A stretch of 64,000 nt of DNA from Azohydromonas lata NBRC 102462 (lineage in GTDB: Bacteria; Pseudomonadota; Gammaproteobacteria; Burkholderiales; Burkholderiaceae_C), in the NCBI RefSeq assembly GCF_001571085.1, contig NZ_BCTC01000019.1, forward strand, positions 1 to 64,000, in the 5' to 3' direction. The position numbers were made by a program, and so were the translations under genes. Each line of letters opens with the position of its first letter. Position 1 is the first letter of the stretch. The notes below the pieces were generated by a model. The model made no database searches and was not told where the DNA came from. It was given only the letters and a program-made list of their open reading frames with translations. Below are positions 48,500-58,065 of this stretch, one piece after another.

Positions 48500-49521
48500 G
48501 AGGTCTTTTTCTCTAGCGCTTTGACGCGCTCGCGCAGGGCGTGCAACTGACGCAACGTGGCTGCGTTTTTCTCCCAGCTCGCATTGTCGTCGAAGGGGAA
48601 GGAGCCGCTGTAGCGGCCCGGCTGGCGCACCGAGCGCGTGACCAGCGTGCAGGCCGAGATGTGGACATGGTCCGCAAGCTCGATGTGGCCCACGAGGCTG
48701 GAGGCGCCGGCGATGGTGCAGTGGCGTCCGATGCGCGTGCTGCCGGCGATGGCGACACAGCCGGCGATGGCCGTGTGCGCGCCGATGTGCACGTTGTGGG
48801 CGACCTGGATCAGGTTGTCCAGCTTCACGCCGTCCTCGATGACGGTGTCGCCCAGCGCGCCGCGGTCCACGCAGGTGTTGGCGCCGATCTCGACGTCGTC
48901 GCCCATGGTGACGGCACCCAATTGTTCGATCTTTTCCCAACGGCCCTGGTTGGGCGCGAAGCCGAAGCCGTCGGCCCCCACCACCACGCCGCTGTGCAGG
49001 ATGCAGCGCTGCCCCACCGTGCAGCCCTCGCCCAGCACCACGCGCGGCGCCAGCCGCGAGCCCGCGCCCACGCGCGCGCCGCGGCCGACGTGGCTTTGCG
49101 TGCCCACCACGGCGTCCGCTTCCACGATGGCGCCGGCGCCCACGAAGGCCAGCGCCTCGATGCGCGCGGACGGGTCCACCACCGCGCCCTCCTCCACCAC
49201 GGCCGACGGGTGCACGCCCGCGGGCAACGCCGCGCGCGTGCGCGCCGCCCACCATTGCGTCAGGCGCGCGAAGTAGAGGTAGGGGTCGGCCGTGACCAGC
49301 GCCGCGCCGCGGGCGGCGGCCTCGTCGCGCAGCGCCGGGGCCACGATCACGCAGCCGGAACGCGTGCTGGCGAGCTGGCTGCGGTAGCGCGGGTTGGCCA
49401 GGAAGCTGATGTGCGTGGGCTCGGCCGACTCCAGCGGCGCGATGCCGTCCATGGCCAGGGCCGGGTCGCCCAGCAGCTCGCCGCCGAGCGCGGCCACGAT
49501 GTCGGAAAGCGCGACGCTCAT
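48496..49521 (-). CDS. lpxD: UDP-3-O-acylglucosamine N-acyltransferase
   Basis: Third step of lipid A synthesis: N-acylates UDP-3-O-acyl-glucosamine. 341 aa, normal. An N-terminal uridine-binding domain ([20 protein letters not shown]) is followed by hexapeptide repeats ([20 protein letters not shown], with the catalytic His in [18 protein letters not shown]) and a C-terminal helix. Its stop overlaps fabZ. Two strong hairpins lie between it and skp upstream. Confidence 0.97.
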   Translation of the reverse strand: MSVALSDIVAALGGELLGDPALAMDGIAPLESAEPTHISFLANPRYRSQLASTRSGCVIVAPALRDEAAARGAALVTADPYLYFARLTQWWAARTRAALPAGVHPSAVVEEGAVVDPSARIEALAFVGAGAIVEADAVVGTQSHVGRGARVGAGSRLAPRVVLGEGCTVGQRCILHSGVVVGADGFGFAPNQGRWEKIEQLGAVTMGDDVEIGANTCVDRGALGDTVIEDGVKLDNLIQVAHNVHIGAHTAIAGCVAIAGSTRIGRHCTIAGASSLVGHIELADHVHISACTLVTRSVRQPGRYSGSFPFDDNASWEKNAATLRQLHALRERVKALEKKTS

Positions 49522-49552
49522 GCTTGCAGGCTCATTCAGTGGGACAAAGGCT

Positions 49553-49615
49553 GCGGCCGCCCAAAAGGCGGCCGCGGGGGAAAAGCTGCCCCGGGACGCC
49601 GCGCGGCGTCCCGGG
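49553..49615 (-). other. Two perfect GC-rich hairpins between skp and lpxD
   Basis: GCGGCCGCC (49553-49561) pairs with GGCGGCCGC (49567-49575), loop CAAAA. A perfect 26-base palindrome at 49590-49615 consists of CCCGGGACGCCG and its complement CGGCGTCCCGGG around CG. Neither has a good T-run. They may act as partial terminators, or protect the skp mRNA end, separating bamA-skp from lpx expression. Confidence 0.55.
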
Positions 49616-49624
49616 CCTCAGGCG

Positions 49625-50137
49625 TCACTTGCCGGCGTTGAGCGCGTCTATCACCTTCTTGGTGATGTCCACGCGCCCGCTGGCGAACACGACCTCCTGC
49701 AGGATCAGGTCGTACTTTTCCTGGTCGAAGATCTGCTTGATGACCTTGTTGGCGCGCTCGACGACGGAGGCCAGCTCCTCGTTCTTGCGCTGGTTGAGGT
49801 CTTCCTGGAACTCGCGGCGGCGGCGCTGGAAGTCGCGGTCCTGCTCGACGAGGTCGCGCTGGCGGCGGGTGCGCTCGGCCTCGCTGAGCGTGGGCGCGTC
49901 CTTGTCCAGCTTGTCCGAGGCGGCCTTCAGGCGCGTGGCCATGTCGGCCAGTTCCTTCTCGCGCTTGCCGAACTCGGCCTCCAGCTTGCTTTGCGCGGCC
50001 TTGGCCGGCGTGGCCTCGCGCAGCACGCGCTCGCTGTTGACGTAGCCGATCTTCAATTCCTGGGCCTGCGCGCTCGCGCCGGCAGCCGCCAGCGCCGCGG
50101 CAAAGACCAGCGACTTCAATCCACCCATGTTCTTCAA
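49625..50137 (-). CDS. skp: Periplasmic chaperone Skp/OmpH
   Basis: Trimeric periplasmic chaperone that carries unfolded outer-membrane proteins to BamA. 170 aa. The signal peptide is about 25 residues (AAALAAAGASAQA). The mature protein begins ELKIGYVNSERVLRE, and its long charged helices (LEAEFGKREKELADMATRLK, then RRREFQEDLNQRKNEELASV) form the tentacles. The ATG overlaps the bamA stop as ATGA. Confidence 0.95.
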   Translation of the reverse strand: MKNMGGLKSLVFAAALAAAGASAQAQELKIGYVNSERVLREATPAKAAQSKLEAEFGKREKELADMATRLKAASDKLDKDAPTLSEAERTRRQRDLVEQDRDFQRRRREFQEDLNQRKNEELASVVERANKVIKQIFDQEKYDLILQEVVFASGRVDITKKVIDALNAGK

Positions 50138-52437
50138 AACGCGGTCCCGATCTGGAATTGGAAACGTTGAATTCTATCTGCCGACTGCTTGCGCACCGGC
50201 GTGCCTACGCTGAGCTTGAGCGGACCCACCGGCGAGAGCCAGCTCAGGCCCAGGCCCGCGGAGGCGCGCAGGTCCGACAGCGTCATCTTCTCGTCCTCGG
50301 CCCACACGTTGCCGGCGTCCATGAAGCCGAAGATGCGCAGCGTCTTGTCGTTGCCCGACCCCGGCACGGGCACATAGAGCTCCGCGTTGAGGTTGAGCTT
50401 GCGGTTGCCGCCCAAGTAGGCGCCGGTGGGGTCCACGCGGCCGAGCGAGCCCTGGTCGAAGCCGCGCACCGAGCCCAGGCCGCCGCCGTAGAAGTTCTTG
50501 AACACCGGGTACGGACGGCCGCCGATGCCCTTGCCATAGCCCAGCTCGCCGTTGAGGCCCAGCGTGAAGCGCGGGCCCAGCGCGATGTACTGCTGGATCT
50601 GGAAGTTGGTGCGCAGGTAGCGCGCGTCGCCCGCGCCGGAGAACTCGGCGTTGACGCGCTGGTAGCGGCCGCGCGTGGGCACCAGGGCGCTGTCTCGCTG
50701 GTCGCGGGCCCAGCCCAGCGTCAGCGGCACCGAGACCGCCGTGTCGCCGAAGCTCTCGCGGTACTTGGCGTAGGCCACGGGCAGCGCGCTGCCGCGGATC
50801 TCGGTGCGCTCGGCACCGATGCCGAAGAACACCGTGTCGTACTCGGAGAACGGCACGCCAAAGCGTATGGCCGCGCCCGGGGTGATGAGCTGGTAGTCCT
50901 CGCCCTGGCTGTTGATTGGGCGGCTGGTGCGGTAGTAGAGGTCTATCGCGCGCGAGATGCCGTCGATGGTGAAGTACGGGTCCACCGTGGAGAGCACCAG
51001 TTGCCGGTTGTAGCGGCTGGTGTTGACTTCCACACCCAGGTAGTTGCCGCTGCCGAAGACGTTCTCCTGGCGGATGGAGCCCGACAGCGTGAGCTTTTCG
51101 GCGCTGGAGAAGCCCGCGCCCAGCATGAGGTTGCCGGTGGGCTTTTCGGTGACGTTGACGGTGAGGTCCACCTGGTCCAGCGCGCCCGGCACCTCGTCGG
51201 TATCGACGGCAACGTTGCTGAAGTAACCCAGGCGGTCCACGCGGTCGCGCGAGAGCTTGATGCGCTGACCGTCGTACCACGACGACTCGAACTGCCGGAA
51301 CTCGCGGCGCACCACCTCGTCGCGCGTGCGCGTGTTGCCCGCCACGTTGATGCGGCGCACGTAGACGCGGCGCTGCGGGTCGGCCGTCAGCACCAGCGCC
51401 ACCTGGCCGTTGGCGCGGTCGATCTCGGGGCGCGATTCCACGCGGGCGAAGGCGTAGCCGTAGAAGCCGAAGCGCTCGGTGAACTGGCGCACGGTCTCGG
51501 CCACGTCCTCGCTGCGGTAGGGCTCGCCGGGCTTGACCTTGACCAGGGCGCGGAACTCGTCTTCCTTGCCCAGCAGGTCGCCTTCGAGCCGCACGCCGGT
51601 GACGGTGTAGGGCTGGCCCTCGCGCACGTTGATGGTGATGGAGATGTCCTGCTTGTCCGGCGAGATCGTGACCTGCGTGGACTCGACGTTGAACTCCAGG
51701 TAGCCGCGGTTGGTGTAGTAGGCGCGCAGCGTCTCCAGGTCGGCGTTGAGCTTGGCGCGGGAGTAGCGGTCGGTCTTGGTGTACCAGGTCAGCCAGCCGC
51801 CGGTGGTCTGCTCCAGCAGGCCCAGCAGCGTGCCCTCGGAGAAGGCCTTGGCGCCGACGATGCGGATGTCCTTGATGCGCGCCGTGTCGCCTTCGACGAT
51901 GGTGAAGGTGACGTTGACGCGGTTGCGCTCCTGCGGCGTGATGGTCGTGACCACCTCGGCGCCGTAGAGGCTGCGCGAGAGGTACTGGCGCTTGATCTCC
52001 TGCTCGGCGCGGTCCACCGTGGCGCGGTCGAAGGGCAGGCCCTCGCCGATGCCGGCGGACTTCAGCGACTTCAGCAGCGTGTCCTTGTCGAACTCCTTGA
52101 GGCCCACGAAGTTGACGTCGGCAATGATGGAGCGCTCATCGACCACCACCACGACCACGTCGCCGTCCACTTCCAGCCGCACGTCGCGGAACAGGCCGGT
52201 GGCAAAGAGCGCGCGCAGCGCGGCGGCGCCCTTCTCGTCGGAGTAGGTGTCGCCGATGCGAAAAGGCAGCGCGGCGAACACGGTGCCCGGGTCGGTGCGC
52301 TGCAGGCCCTCGATGCGGATGTCCTTCAGCACGAAAGGCTCAGCCGCGTGCGCGGCGGGCAAGGCACAGGCGGCGGCCGCCACCGCCACGCAGGCCGCCA
52401 CGGGGCGCAGCGGGCTCACAGAAAAGGGAAACAGCAT
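50134..52437 (-). CDS. bamA: Outer-membrane protein assembly factor BamA
   Basis: Core of the BAM complex that inserts beta-barrel proteins into the outer membrane. 767 aa. A signal peptide (AAHA cleavage) is followed by five POTRA domains starting FVLKDIRIEGLQRTDPGTVF, and a 16-strand barrel with the VRGF motif in YGGGLGSVRGFDQGSLG. The C-terminal FQIGTAF ends in Phe. The neighbours are rseP upstream and skp downstream, the universal proteobacterial order. Confidence 0.98.
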   Translation of the reverse strand: MLFPFSVSPLRPVAACVAVAAAACALPAAHAAEPFVLKDIRIEGLQRTDPGTVFAALPFRIGDTYSDEKGAAALRALFATGLFRDVRLEVDGDVVVVVVDERSIIADVNFVGLKEFDKDTLLKSLKSAGIGEGLPFDRATVDRAEQEIKRQYLSRSLYGAEVVTTITPQERNRVNVTFTIVEGDTARIKDIRIVGAKAFSEGTLLGLLEQTTGGWLTWYTKTDRYSRAKLNADLETLRAYYTNRGYLEFNVESTQVTISPDKQDISITINVREGQPYTVTGVRLEGDLLGKEDEFRALVKVKPGEPYRSEDVAETVRQFTERFGFYGYAFARVESRPEIDRANGQVALVLTADPQRRVYVRRINVAGNTRTRDEVVRREFRQFESSWYDGQRIKLSRDRVDRLGYFSNVAVDTDEVPGALDQVDLTVNVTEKPTGNLMLGAGFSSAEKLTLSGSIRQENVFGSGNYLGVEVNTSRYNRQLVLSTVDPYFTIDGISRAIDLYYRTSRPINSQGEDYQLITPGAAIRFGVPFSEYDTVFFGIGAERTEIRGSALPVAYAKYRESFGDTAVSVPLTLGWARDQRDSALVPTRGRYQRVNAEFSGAGDARYLRTNFQIQQYIALGPRFTLGLNGELGYGKGIGGRPYPVFKNFYGGGLGSVRGFDQGSLGRVDPTGAYLGGNRKLNLNAELYVPVPGSGNDKTLRIFGFMDAGNVWAEDEKMTLSDLRASAGLGLSWLSPVGPLKLSVGTPVRKQSADRIQRFQFQIGTAF

Positions 52438-52452
52438 CGAATGCGCGCGTGA

Positions 52453-53811
52453 TTACTGGCCCAGGTAGCGGGCCAGGTCGTTGGACAGGGCAAGGGACAT
52501 CAGCAGCAGCAGAATGAGCGCGCCGCCGCGCTGCAGCCACTTGAGCCACAGCTCCGAGACCGGGCGTCCGGTCAATCCCTCGAAAAGATAATACATGAGG
52601 TGCCCACCATCGAGCATGGGCAGCGGCAGGAGGTTGAGCACCCCCAGGCTCACGCTCACCAGCGCCAGGAAGCCCAGGTAATAGCTCAGGCCCTGGTTGG
52701 CGGACTGGCCGGCGTAGTCGGCAATGGTCAGCGGGCCGGAGATGTTCTTGAGCGAGGCCTCGCCGATGAGCATCTTGCCCATCATCTGCAGCGTCAGTGC
52801 CGACACCTCCCAGGTGCGCTGCACACCCTGCACCAGGCCATCCACCGGGCCGCGGCGCACCACCACGGTCTCGGCCGGGTGGCCGATGTAGGCGTCCACG
52901 CGCCCCACGGCACGGGGGCCCTCGCCGTGCAGGCGAGGCTGCACGGCCAGCTCCAGCGTCTGGCCGCGGCGCTCGACCTGCCAGCGCATGGGCTGCGGCA
53001 CGCCGTCGTGCACGCTGGCCATGATGCGCTCGCGCAGGCTCGCGGCGTCCATCACCGGCACGCCGTCCACGCGCAGCACCCGGTCGCCGCTCTGCAAACC
53101 GGCGCGCGCGGCGGGGCCGCCGGCCTTGACGTCGCCCATCACGGGCTCGCTGTAGGGCGCCCCCAGGCCGATGCGCTGCACCAGCTCGGCATCGACCTCC
53201 TGCCCCGCCAGGCTCTGCAGGTCCAGCACCAGGTTGCGCGAGGCGTGGCCTTGGGCGTCGCTGACCATGAGCTGCAGCCGCTCGCCGCCCATGGCGGCCT
53301 GCGTCACCTGCCAGCGCAGGTCGGCGACGGATTCGACGTCCACCCAGTCGGTGCCGTCGCGCGAAACCGCGCGTATCCAGTCGCCCGCGCGCAGCCCGGC
53401 ACGCTCGGCCAGGCTGCCGGCCACGGGCGCGCCCAACACGGGCTTGATCTCCTGCGTGCCCATCCAGCTCGCCACGGCGTACAGCAGCACGGCCAGGATG
53501 AGGTTGGCCGCCGGTCCCGCGGCCACGATGGCCGCGCGCTGCCACAGGGGCTTGAGGTTGAAGGCCTGGTGGCGCTCGTGCGCAGCCACCGGGGTTTCGC
53601 GCTCATCGAGCATGCGCACGTAGCCGCCCAAGGGCAGCAGCGACACGGCGAACTCCGTGTCGCCCTTCTGGCGCCGCCACAGCACCTTGCCGAAGCCCAC
53701 CGAGAAGCGCAGCACCTTGACGCCGCAGGCACGCGCCACGCGGTAGTGCCCGTACTCGTGTATCCACACGAGCACGCCCAACGTCACGATGAAGGCCAGC
53801 AAGGTGCTCAT
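52453..53811 (-). CDS. rseP: Site-2 protease RseP
   Basis: Inner-membrane zinc metalloprotease (452 aa) that cuts the anti-sigma factor RseA after stress at the envelope. The HExxH motif is VWIHEYGHYRVARACGVKVL near residue 18. Two PDZ domains occupy the periplasmic part (GLRAGDWIRAVSRDGTDW, then GLQSGDRVLRVDGVPVMD). The second zinc ligand is in NLLPLPMLDGGHLMYYLFE. Its start overlaps the dxr stop (ATGA), and bamA follows after 15 bases. Confidence 0.96.
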   Translation of the reverse strand: MSTLLAFIVTLGVLVWIHEYGHYRVARACGVKVLRFSVGFGKVLWRRQKGDTEFAVSLLPLGGYVRMLDERETPVAAHERHQAFNLKPLWQRAAIVAAGPAANLILAVLLYAVASWMGTQEIKPVLGAPVAGSLAERAGLRAGDWIRAVSRDGTDWVDVESVADLRWQVTQAAMGGERLQLMVSDAQGHASRNLVLDLQSLAGQEVDAELVQRIGLGAPYSEPVMGDVKAGGPAARAGLQSGDRVLRVDGVPVMDAASLRERIMASVHDGVPQPMRWQVERRGQTLELAVQPRLHGEGPRAVGRVDAYIGHPAETVVVRRGPVDGLVQGVQRTWEVSALTLQMMGKMLIGEASLKNISGPLTIADYAGQSANQGLSYYLGFLALVSVSLGVLNLLPLPMLDGGHLMYYLFEGLTGRPVSELWLKWLQRGGALILLLLMSLALSNDLARYLGQ

Positions 53812-55001
53812 GTCGCCATTCCTTTGACGAAGTGCCGCGCCTGCGCGCGGGCCCGTTCATCCAGCGCCAGCAGGTCTTGCAGCGCCGGCTGCGCGGGCAG
53901 GCTGGGCAGCACGCGCTCTATGGTGGCCGCGTTGACGCGGTGGATGTCGGTGAAGCCTATGGCGCCGTCCAGGAAGGCGGCCACCGCCTCCTCGTTGGCC
54001 GCATTGAGCACGGCCGTGCTGCCTTCGGGCCCTTGCAGCGCATCAAACGCCAGTTGCAGCCCCGGGAAGCGCTGGGGGTCGGGCTCCTCGAAAGTGAGCG
54101 CCGACAGCCGCGTGAAGTCCAGCAGCTCGGCGCCGGACTCGATGCGCTGCGGATGCGCCAGCCCCACCGCGATGGGCACGCGCATGTCCGGCGTGCCCAG
54201 TTGCGCCAGCACCGAACGGTCGCGGCACACCACCATGGAGTGGATGATGCTCTGCGGGTGGATGACCACGCGGATCTGCTGCGGCTGCAGCTCGAACAGC
54301 CAGCGCGCCTCTATGACCTCCAGCGCCTTGTTCATCATGGTCGCGGAGTCCACCGAGATCTTGCGGCCCATGACCCAGTTGGGATGGGCGCAGGCCTCCT
54401 GCGGCGTCACGGCGGCCAGCGTGGCCGGGTCGCGCTGGCGGAAGGGGCCGCCCGACGCGGTGAGGATGATGTGGTCGATGCGCGCGGGCCAGGCGGCGCG
54501 GTCGTCGGGCAGGCACTGGAAGATGGCCGAGTGCTCGCTGTCAATGGGCAGCAGCGTGGCGCCGCCGGCATGCACCGCGTCCATGAACAGCGCGCCGCCC
54601 ACGACCAGCGCCTCCTTGTTGGCCAGCAGCAGCCGCTTGCCCGCGCGCGCGGCGGCCAGGCAGGGCGCCAGGCCCGCGGCGCCGACGATGGCGGCCATCA
54701 CCGCGTCCACGTCCGGATGCGCGGCCAGCTCGCACAGCGCCTGCGGCCCGCTCATCACCTCGGTGGCGCAGCCGGCCTCGGCCAGCAGCGCGCGCAGCCG
54801 CCGCGCGCCGGCCTCGTCGGCCACGGCGGCAAAGCGGGGGCGCCATTGCAGGCACTGCGCGGCCAGCGCCTCGATGCGCTGGTGCGCGCTCAGGGCGAAC
54901 ACCTCGTACTGCTCGGGGTGGCGGGCCACCACGTCCAGCGTGTTGGTGCCTATGGAGCCGGTGGCGCCCAGGATGGTGAGGCGCTGCTTGGTGCAAGTCA
55001 T
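53808..55001 (-). CDS. dxr: 1-deoxy-D-xylulose 5-phosphate reductoisomerase
   Basis: NADPH-dependent second step of the MEP isoprenoid pathway, feeding undecaprenyl phosphate through UppS encoded two genes upstream. 397 aa. NADPH motif TILGATGSIGTNTLDVVARH; LLLANKEALVVGGALF; the metal-binding and active-site region LPIDSEHSAIFQCLPDDRA; ILTASGGPFRQRD. The ATG at 55001 gives MTCTKQRLTILG. It lies 56 bases after cdsA. Confidence 0.97.
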   Translation of the reverse strand: MTCTKQRLTILGATGSIGTNTLDVVARHPEQYEVFALSAHQRIEALAAQCLQWRPRFAAVADEAGARRLRALLAEAGCATEVMSGPQALCELAAHPDVDAVMAAIVGAAGLAPCLAAARAGKRLLLANKEALVVGGALFMDAVHAGGATLLPIDSEHSAIFQCLPDDRAAWPARIDHIILTASGGPFRQRDPATLAAVTPQEACAHPNWVMGRKISVDSATMMNKALEVIEARWLFELQPQQIRVVIHPQSIIHSMVVCRDRSVLAQLGTPDMRVPIAVGLAHPQRIESGAELLDFTRLSALTFEEPDPQRFPGLQLAFDALQGPEGSTAVLNAANEEAVAAFLDGAIGFTDIHRVNAATIERVLPSLPAQPALQDLLALDERARAQARHFVKGMAT

Positions 55002-55057
55002 GACGTTGGATCTCGTGAGGGCCCGGCGCGCGCGTGAAGGCAGCAGCGGCGGGCGGG

Positions 55058-55882
55058 TCAGAGCGCGGCCAGCGCCAGCGCGATCGGGAACACCGGCAGC
55101 AGCGCGTCCACGCGGTCGAGCACGCCGCCATGGCCGGGCAGCAGCGCGCTGCTGTCCTTGGCGCCCGCGGCGCGCTTGACCAGCGACTCGAACAAGTCGC
55201 CCACCACGCTCATGGCCACCAGCAGCAGCACGCCGGCCACCAGCAGCGCCGGCCCGTGCGAGGCCATCAGGCGGCCGTAGAGGCTGCTGCGCTCGCCGTC
55301 GAGCGCGAGCCACAGCACGGCCATGACCAGCACGCCCAACAGGCCGCTGACGGCGCCCTCGCGGCTCTTGCCGGGGCTGATGGTGGGCGCGAGCTTGTGG
55401 CGGCCAAAGCGGCGGCCGCCGAAGTAGGCCGCGCTGTCGGCCATCCACACCAGGCAGAACACGGAAAAGATGAAGTTCAGGCCCAGCGCGCGCGCCTGCG
55501 ACAACGCCAGCCAGGCCAGCCACAGCAGCACCAGGCCCAGCACACCGCGCAGCGCCCTGGGCACGTTGGGCCAGCCCGCCACGCCCGCGCGCAGCGACAG
55601 CGCGCCGCCCACCACCCAGGCCACGGCCGGAACGAGCCACCACGCCGAGGGTGGCTGCTGCGTCCAGCCCGCGGCCAGCGCGCCGGCACAGGCCGCCGCC
55701 AGCACGGCGCCTGAAGCCACCGCCAGGCCGGAGGCGGCCCCGTTGAGCCGCATCCACTCCCAGCCGGCCGCGCCTATGAAGGCCAGCGTCAGGGCGGCAA
55801 ACCAGCGCGTGTCAGGCGCCAGCAGAGCCGGGATCAGCAGGCCCAGCAGGACCAGCGCCGTGATCACGCGCTGCTTGAGCAT
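55058..55882 (-). CDS. cdsA: Phosphatidate cytidylyltransferase
   Basis: Integral membrane enzyme (274 aa) making CDP-diacylglycerol from phosphatidate and CTP for all phospholipids. About eight membrane segments. The CDS signature reads SLVKRAAGAKDSSALLPGHG followed by GVLDRVDALLPVFPIA, with its conserved Lys-Asp and Asp residues. It lies 10 bases after uppS. Confidence 0.96.
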   Translation of the reverse strand: MLKQRVITALVLLGLLIPALLAPDTRWFAALTLAFIGAAGWEWMRLNGAASGLAVASGAVLAAACAGALAAGWTQQPPSAWWLVPAVAWVVGGALSLRAGVAGWPNVPRALRGVLGLVLLWLAWLALSQARALGLNFIFSVFCLVWMADSAAYFGGRRFGRHKLAPTISPGKSREGAVSGLLGVLVMAVLWLALDGERSSLYGRLMASHGPALLVAGVLLLVAMSVVGDLFESLVKRAAGAKDSSALLPGHGGVLDRVDALLPVFPIALALAAL

Positions 55883-55892
55883 GGTTGGCCTT

Positions 55893-56642
55893 TCAGGCGC
55901 TCAGGGCCTGCGACTGCCCGTCAGGCACGCCGCCATAGCGCCGCTCGCGTCCGGCGTACTCCTGCAGCGCGGCGTCGAGCTCGGCTTCGCCGAACTCCGG
56001 CCACAGGCAGTTGCTGAAGACCAGCTCGGAGTAGGCGACCTGCCAGAGCAGGAAGTTGCTGATGCGCAGCTCGCCGCCGGTGCGGATGAAGAGATCGGGG
56101 TCGGGCGCATGGCTCATGGCCATGAGCTGCCCAAGCCGGCGCTCGTCCAGCTCTTCCGGGCTCAAGCCCAGGGCCAGCGCGCGGCGGCAGGCCTGGACGA
56201 CGTCCCAGCGCCCGCCGTAGTTGAAGGCCACCGACAGCGTGATGCGGCGGTTGTGCGCGGTGGCCGTTTCCACCTGCTGCCAGGCCGAGCGCACGCGCTC
56301 GGAAACGGCGGCGCGGTCCCCCACGATGTGGATGCGCACGCCTTCCTTCTGCAGCTTGCCCAGGTACTTGGACACGGCCACCAGCACCAGGTTCATCAGG
56401 CCGGAGACCTCGTCGCTTGGGCGGCGCCAGTTCTCCGAGGAGAAAGCGAAAACGGTGAGGTATTCGATGCCGCGGTCGGCACAGGCCTGCACCGTGCGCA
56501 CCAGCGCATCCACGCCATGCTTGTGGCCGAAGATGCGCGGCATGAAGCGCCGCTTGGCCCAACGGCCATTGCCGTCCATCACGATGGCCACGTGGCGCGG
56601 GATGCGCGCCGCGTGGTGCCCAGGCGCTTGCTGCTTCTGCAT
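55893..56642 (-). CDS. uppS: Undecaprenyl diphosphate synthase
   Basis: cis-Prenyltransferase (249 aa) making the C55 carrier for peptidoglycan and O-antigen from farnesyl-PP and eight isopentenyl-PP. The catalytic region is RHVAIVMDGNGRWAKRRFMP with the Mg-binding Asp. TVFAFSSENWRRPSDEV and the C-terminal PDLFIRTGGELRISNFLLWQ are diagnostic. The ATG at 56642 is used; TTG 56645 is one codon earlier. Confidence 0.97.
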   Translation of the reverse strand: MQKQQAPGHHAARIPRHVAIVMDGNGRWAKRRFMPRIFGHKHGVDALVRTVQACADRGIEYLTVFAFSSENWRRPSDEVSGLMNLVLVAVSKYLGKLQKEGVRIHIVGDRAAVSERVRSAWQQVETATAHNRRITLSVAFNYGGRWDVVQACRRALALGLSPEELDERRLGQLMAMSHAPDPDLFIRTGGELRISNFLLWQVAYSELVFSNCLWPEFGEAELDAALQEYAGRERRYGGVPDGQSQALSA

Positions 56643-56671
56643 CAAAAACGCTCGCCGTGCCGTTGCCGCGG

Positions 56672-57232
56672 TCAGACCGCCAGGATTTCGGCTTCCTTGG
56701 AAGCGACGAGCTTGTCGAGCTCGGCGATGGTGCGGTCGGTGAGCTTTTGCATCTCGTCGAGGCTGCGGCGCTCGTCGTCCTCGGTGATGGCCTTGTCCTT
56801 GAGCAGCTTCTTGGCGTGCTCGTTGGCGTCGCGGCGCAGGTTGCGCACGGCCACCTTGGCATCCTCGCCGGCGTGGCGCACGACCTTGGTGAGCTCCTTG
56901 CGGCGCTCCTCGGTGAGCGCGGGCATGGGCACGCGCAGCAGGTCGCCCTGGGAGGACGGGTTCAGGCCCAGGTCCGACTCGCGGATGGCCTTCTCGATCT
57001 TGGCGCCCATGCCCTTTTCCCAGGGCTGCACGCTGATCGTGCGCGCGTCGAGCAGGCTCACGTTGGCGACCTGGCTCAGGGGCAGCATGGAGCCGTAGTA
57101 CTCCACGTGGATCTGGTCCAGCAGGCCCGGGTGCGCACGGCCGGTGCGCACCTTCTGCAGTTCGTTCTTGAAGGCTTCGATGGTCTTGGCCATCTTCTGT
57201 TCAGCCGTCTTGCGGATGTCGGCAATGGTCAT
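56672..57232 (-). CDS. frr: Ribosome recycling factor
   Basis: Splits post-termination ribosomes together with EF-G. 186 aa, standard. Motifs are [20 protein letters not shown] at the N-terminus with the RTGRAHP loop, then [20 protein letters not shown] and [25 protein letters not shown] lies before the ATG. It is 12 bases after pyrH in the rpsB-tsf-pyrH-frr series. Confidence 0.98.
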   Translation of the reverse strand: MTIADIRKTAEQKMAKTIEAFKNELQKVRTGRAHPGLLDQIHVEYYGSMLPLSQVANVSLLDARTISVQPWEKGMGAKIEKAIRESDLGLNPSSQGDLLRVPMPALTEERRKELTKVVRHAGEDAKVAVRNLRRDANEHAKKLLKDKAITEDDERRSLDEMQKLTDRTIAELDKLVASKEAEILAV

Positions 57233-57244
57233 CGATCGCTCCTC

Positions 57245-57955
57245 TTACACATGCACCAGCGTGCCCTCGTCTTCGCCCATGACCACGCGCTTGAGCGCGC
57301 CGGGCTTGAAGATGGAGAACACCTTGATCGGCAGCTTCTGATCGCGGCACAGCGCGAAGGCGGTGGCATCGAGCACCTGCAGGTTGCGGGCGATGGCCTC
57401 GTCGAAGCTGATGCGCGTATAGCGCGTGGCGTTGGGGTCCTTCTTGGGGTCGGCCGTGTAGACGCCGTCCACCTTGGTGGCCTTGAGCATCATCTCGGCG
57501 CCGATCTCGGCACCGCGCAGCGCCGCGGCCGTGTCGGTGGTGAAGAAGGGGTTGCCCGTGCCGGCGGCAAACACCACCACCTTGCCCTCTTCCAGGTACT
57601 GCAGCGCCTTGGGCCGCACGTAGGGCTCGACCACCTGCTCGATGTTGATGGCCGACATGACGCGCGCGGTCATGCCCTCCTGGCGCATCGTGTCGGCCAG
57701 GGCCAGCGAGTTCATCACCGTGGCGAGCATGCCCATGTAGTCGGCCGTGGCACGGTCCATGCCCACGGAGCCGCCGGCCACGCCGCGGAAGATGTTGCCT
57801 CCGCCGATGACCACCGCCACCTCGCAGCCCAGCTGCGTCACCTCCTGGATCTCGCGCACCATGCGCACGATGGTGGCGCGGTTGATGCCGTAGGCGTCGT
57901 CGCCCATCAGGGCTTCGCCGGAAAGTTTCAGCAGGATGCGCTTGTAAGCCGGCAT
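57245..57955 (-). CDS. pyrH: Uridylate kinase
   Basis: Hexameric UMP kinase of the amino-acid-kinase fold, making UDP for pyrimidine nucleotide supply. 236 aa. [78 protein letters not shown] lies 8 bases before the ATG. Confidence 0.98.
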   Translation of the reverse strand: MPAYKRILLKLSGEALMGDDAYGINRATIVRMVREIQEVTQLGCEVAVVIGGGNIFRGVAGGSVGMDRATADYMGMLATVMNSLALADTMRQEGMTARVMSAINIEQVVEPYVRPKALQYLEEGKVVVFAAGTGNPFFTTDTAAALRGAEIGAEMMLKATKVDGVYTADPKKDPNATRYTRISFDEAIARNLQVLDATAFALCRDQKLPIKVFSIFKPGALKRVVMGEDEGTLVHV

Positions 57956-58001
57956 GCGGCGGTTCTCCCTGAGGAAGTAAGACGAAGGTATGCAAGTCTA
58001 A

Positions 58002-58022
58002 GGGCCGCCCATTGGGCGGCCC
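58002..58022 (-). terminator. Hairpin after tsf
   Basis: GGGCCGCCC (58002-58010) pairs with GGGCGGCCC (58014-58022) across ATT. On the minus strand it is followed by TTAG rather than a full T-run, so it probably gives partial termination before pyrH. Confidence 0.55.
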
Positions 58023-58065
58023 GGGGGCCTGCCGTCACAACGCGCGGCAGGCGCAGTGGGCCGAC

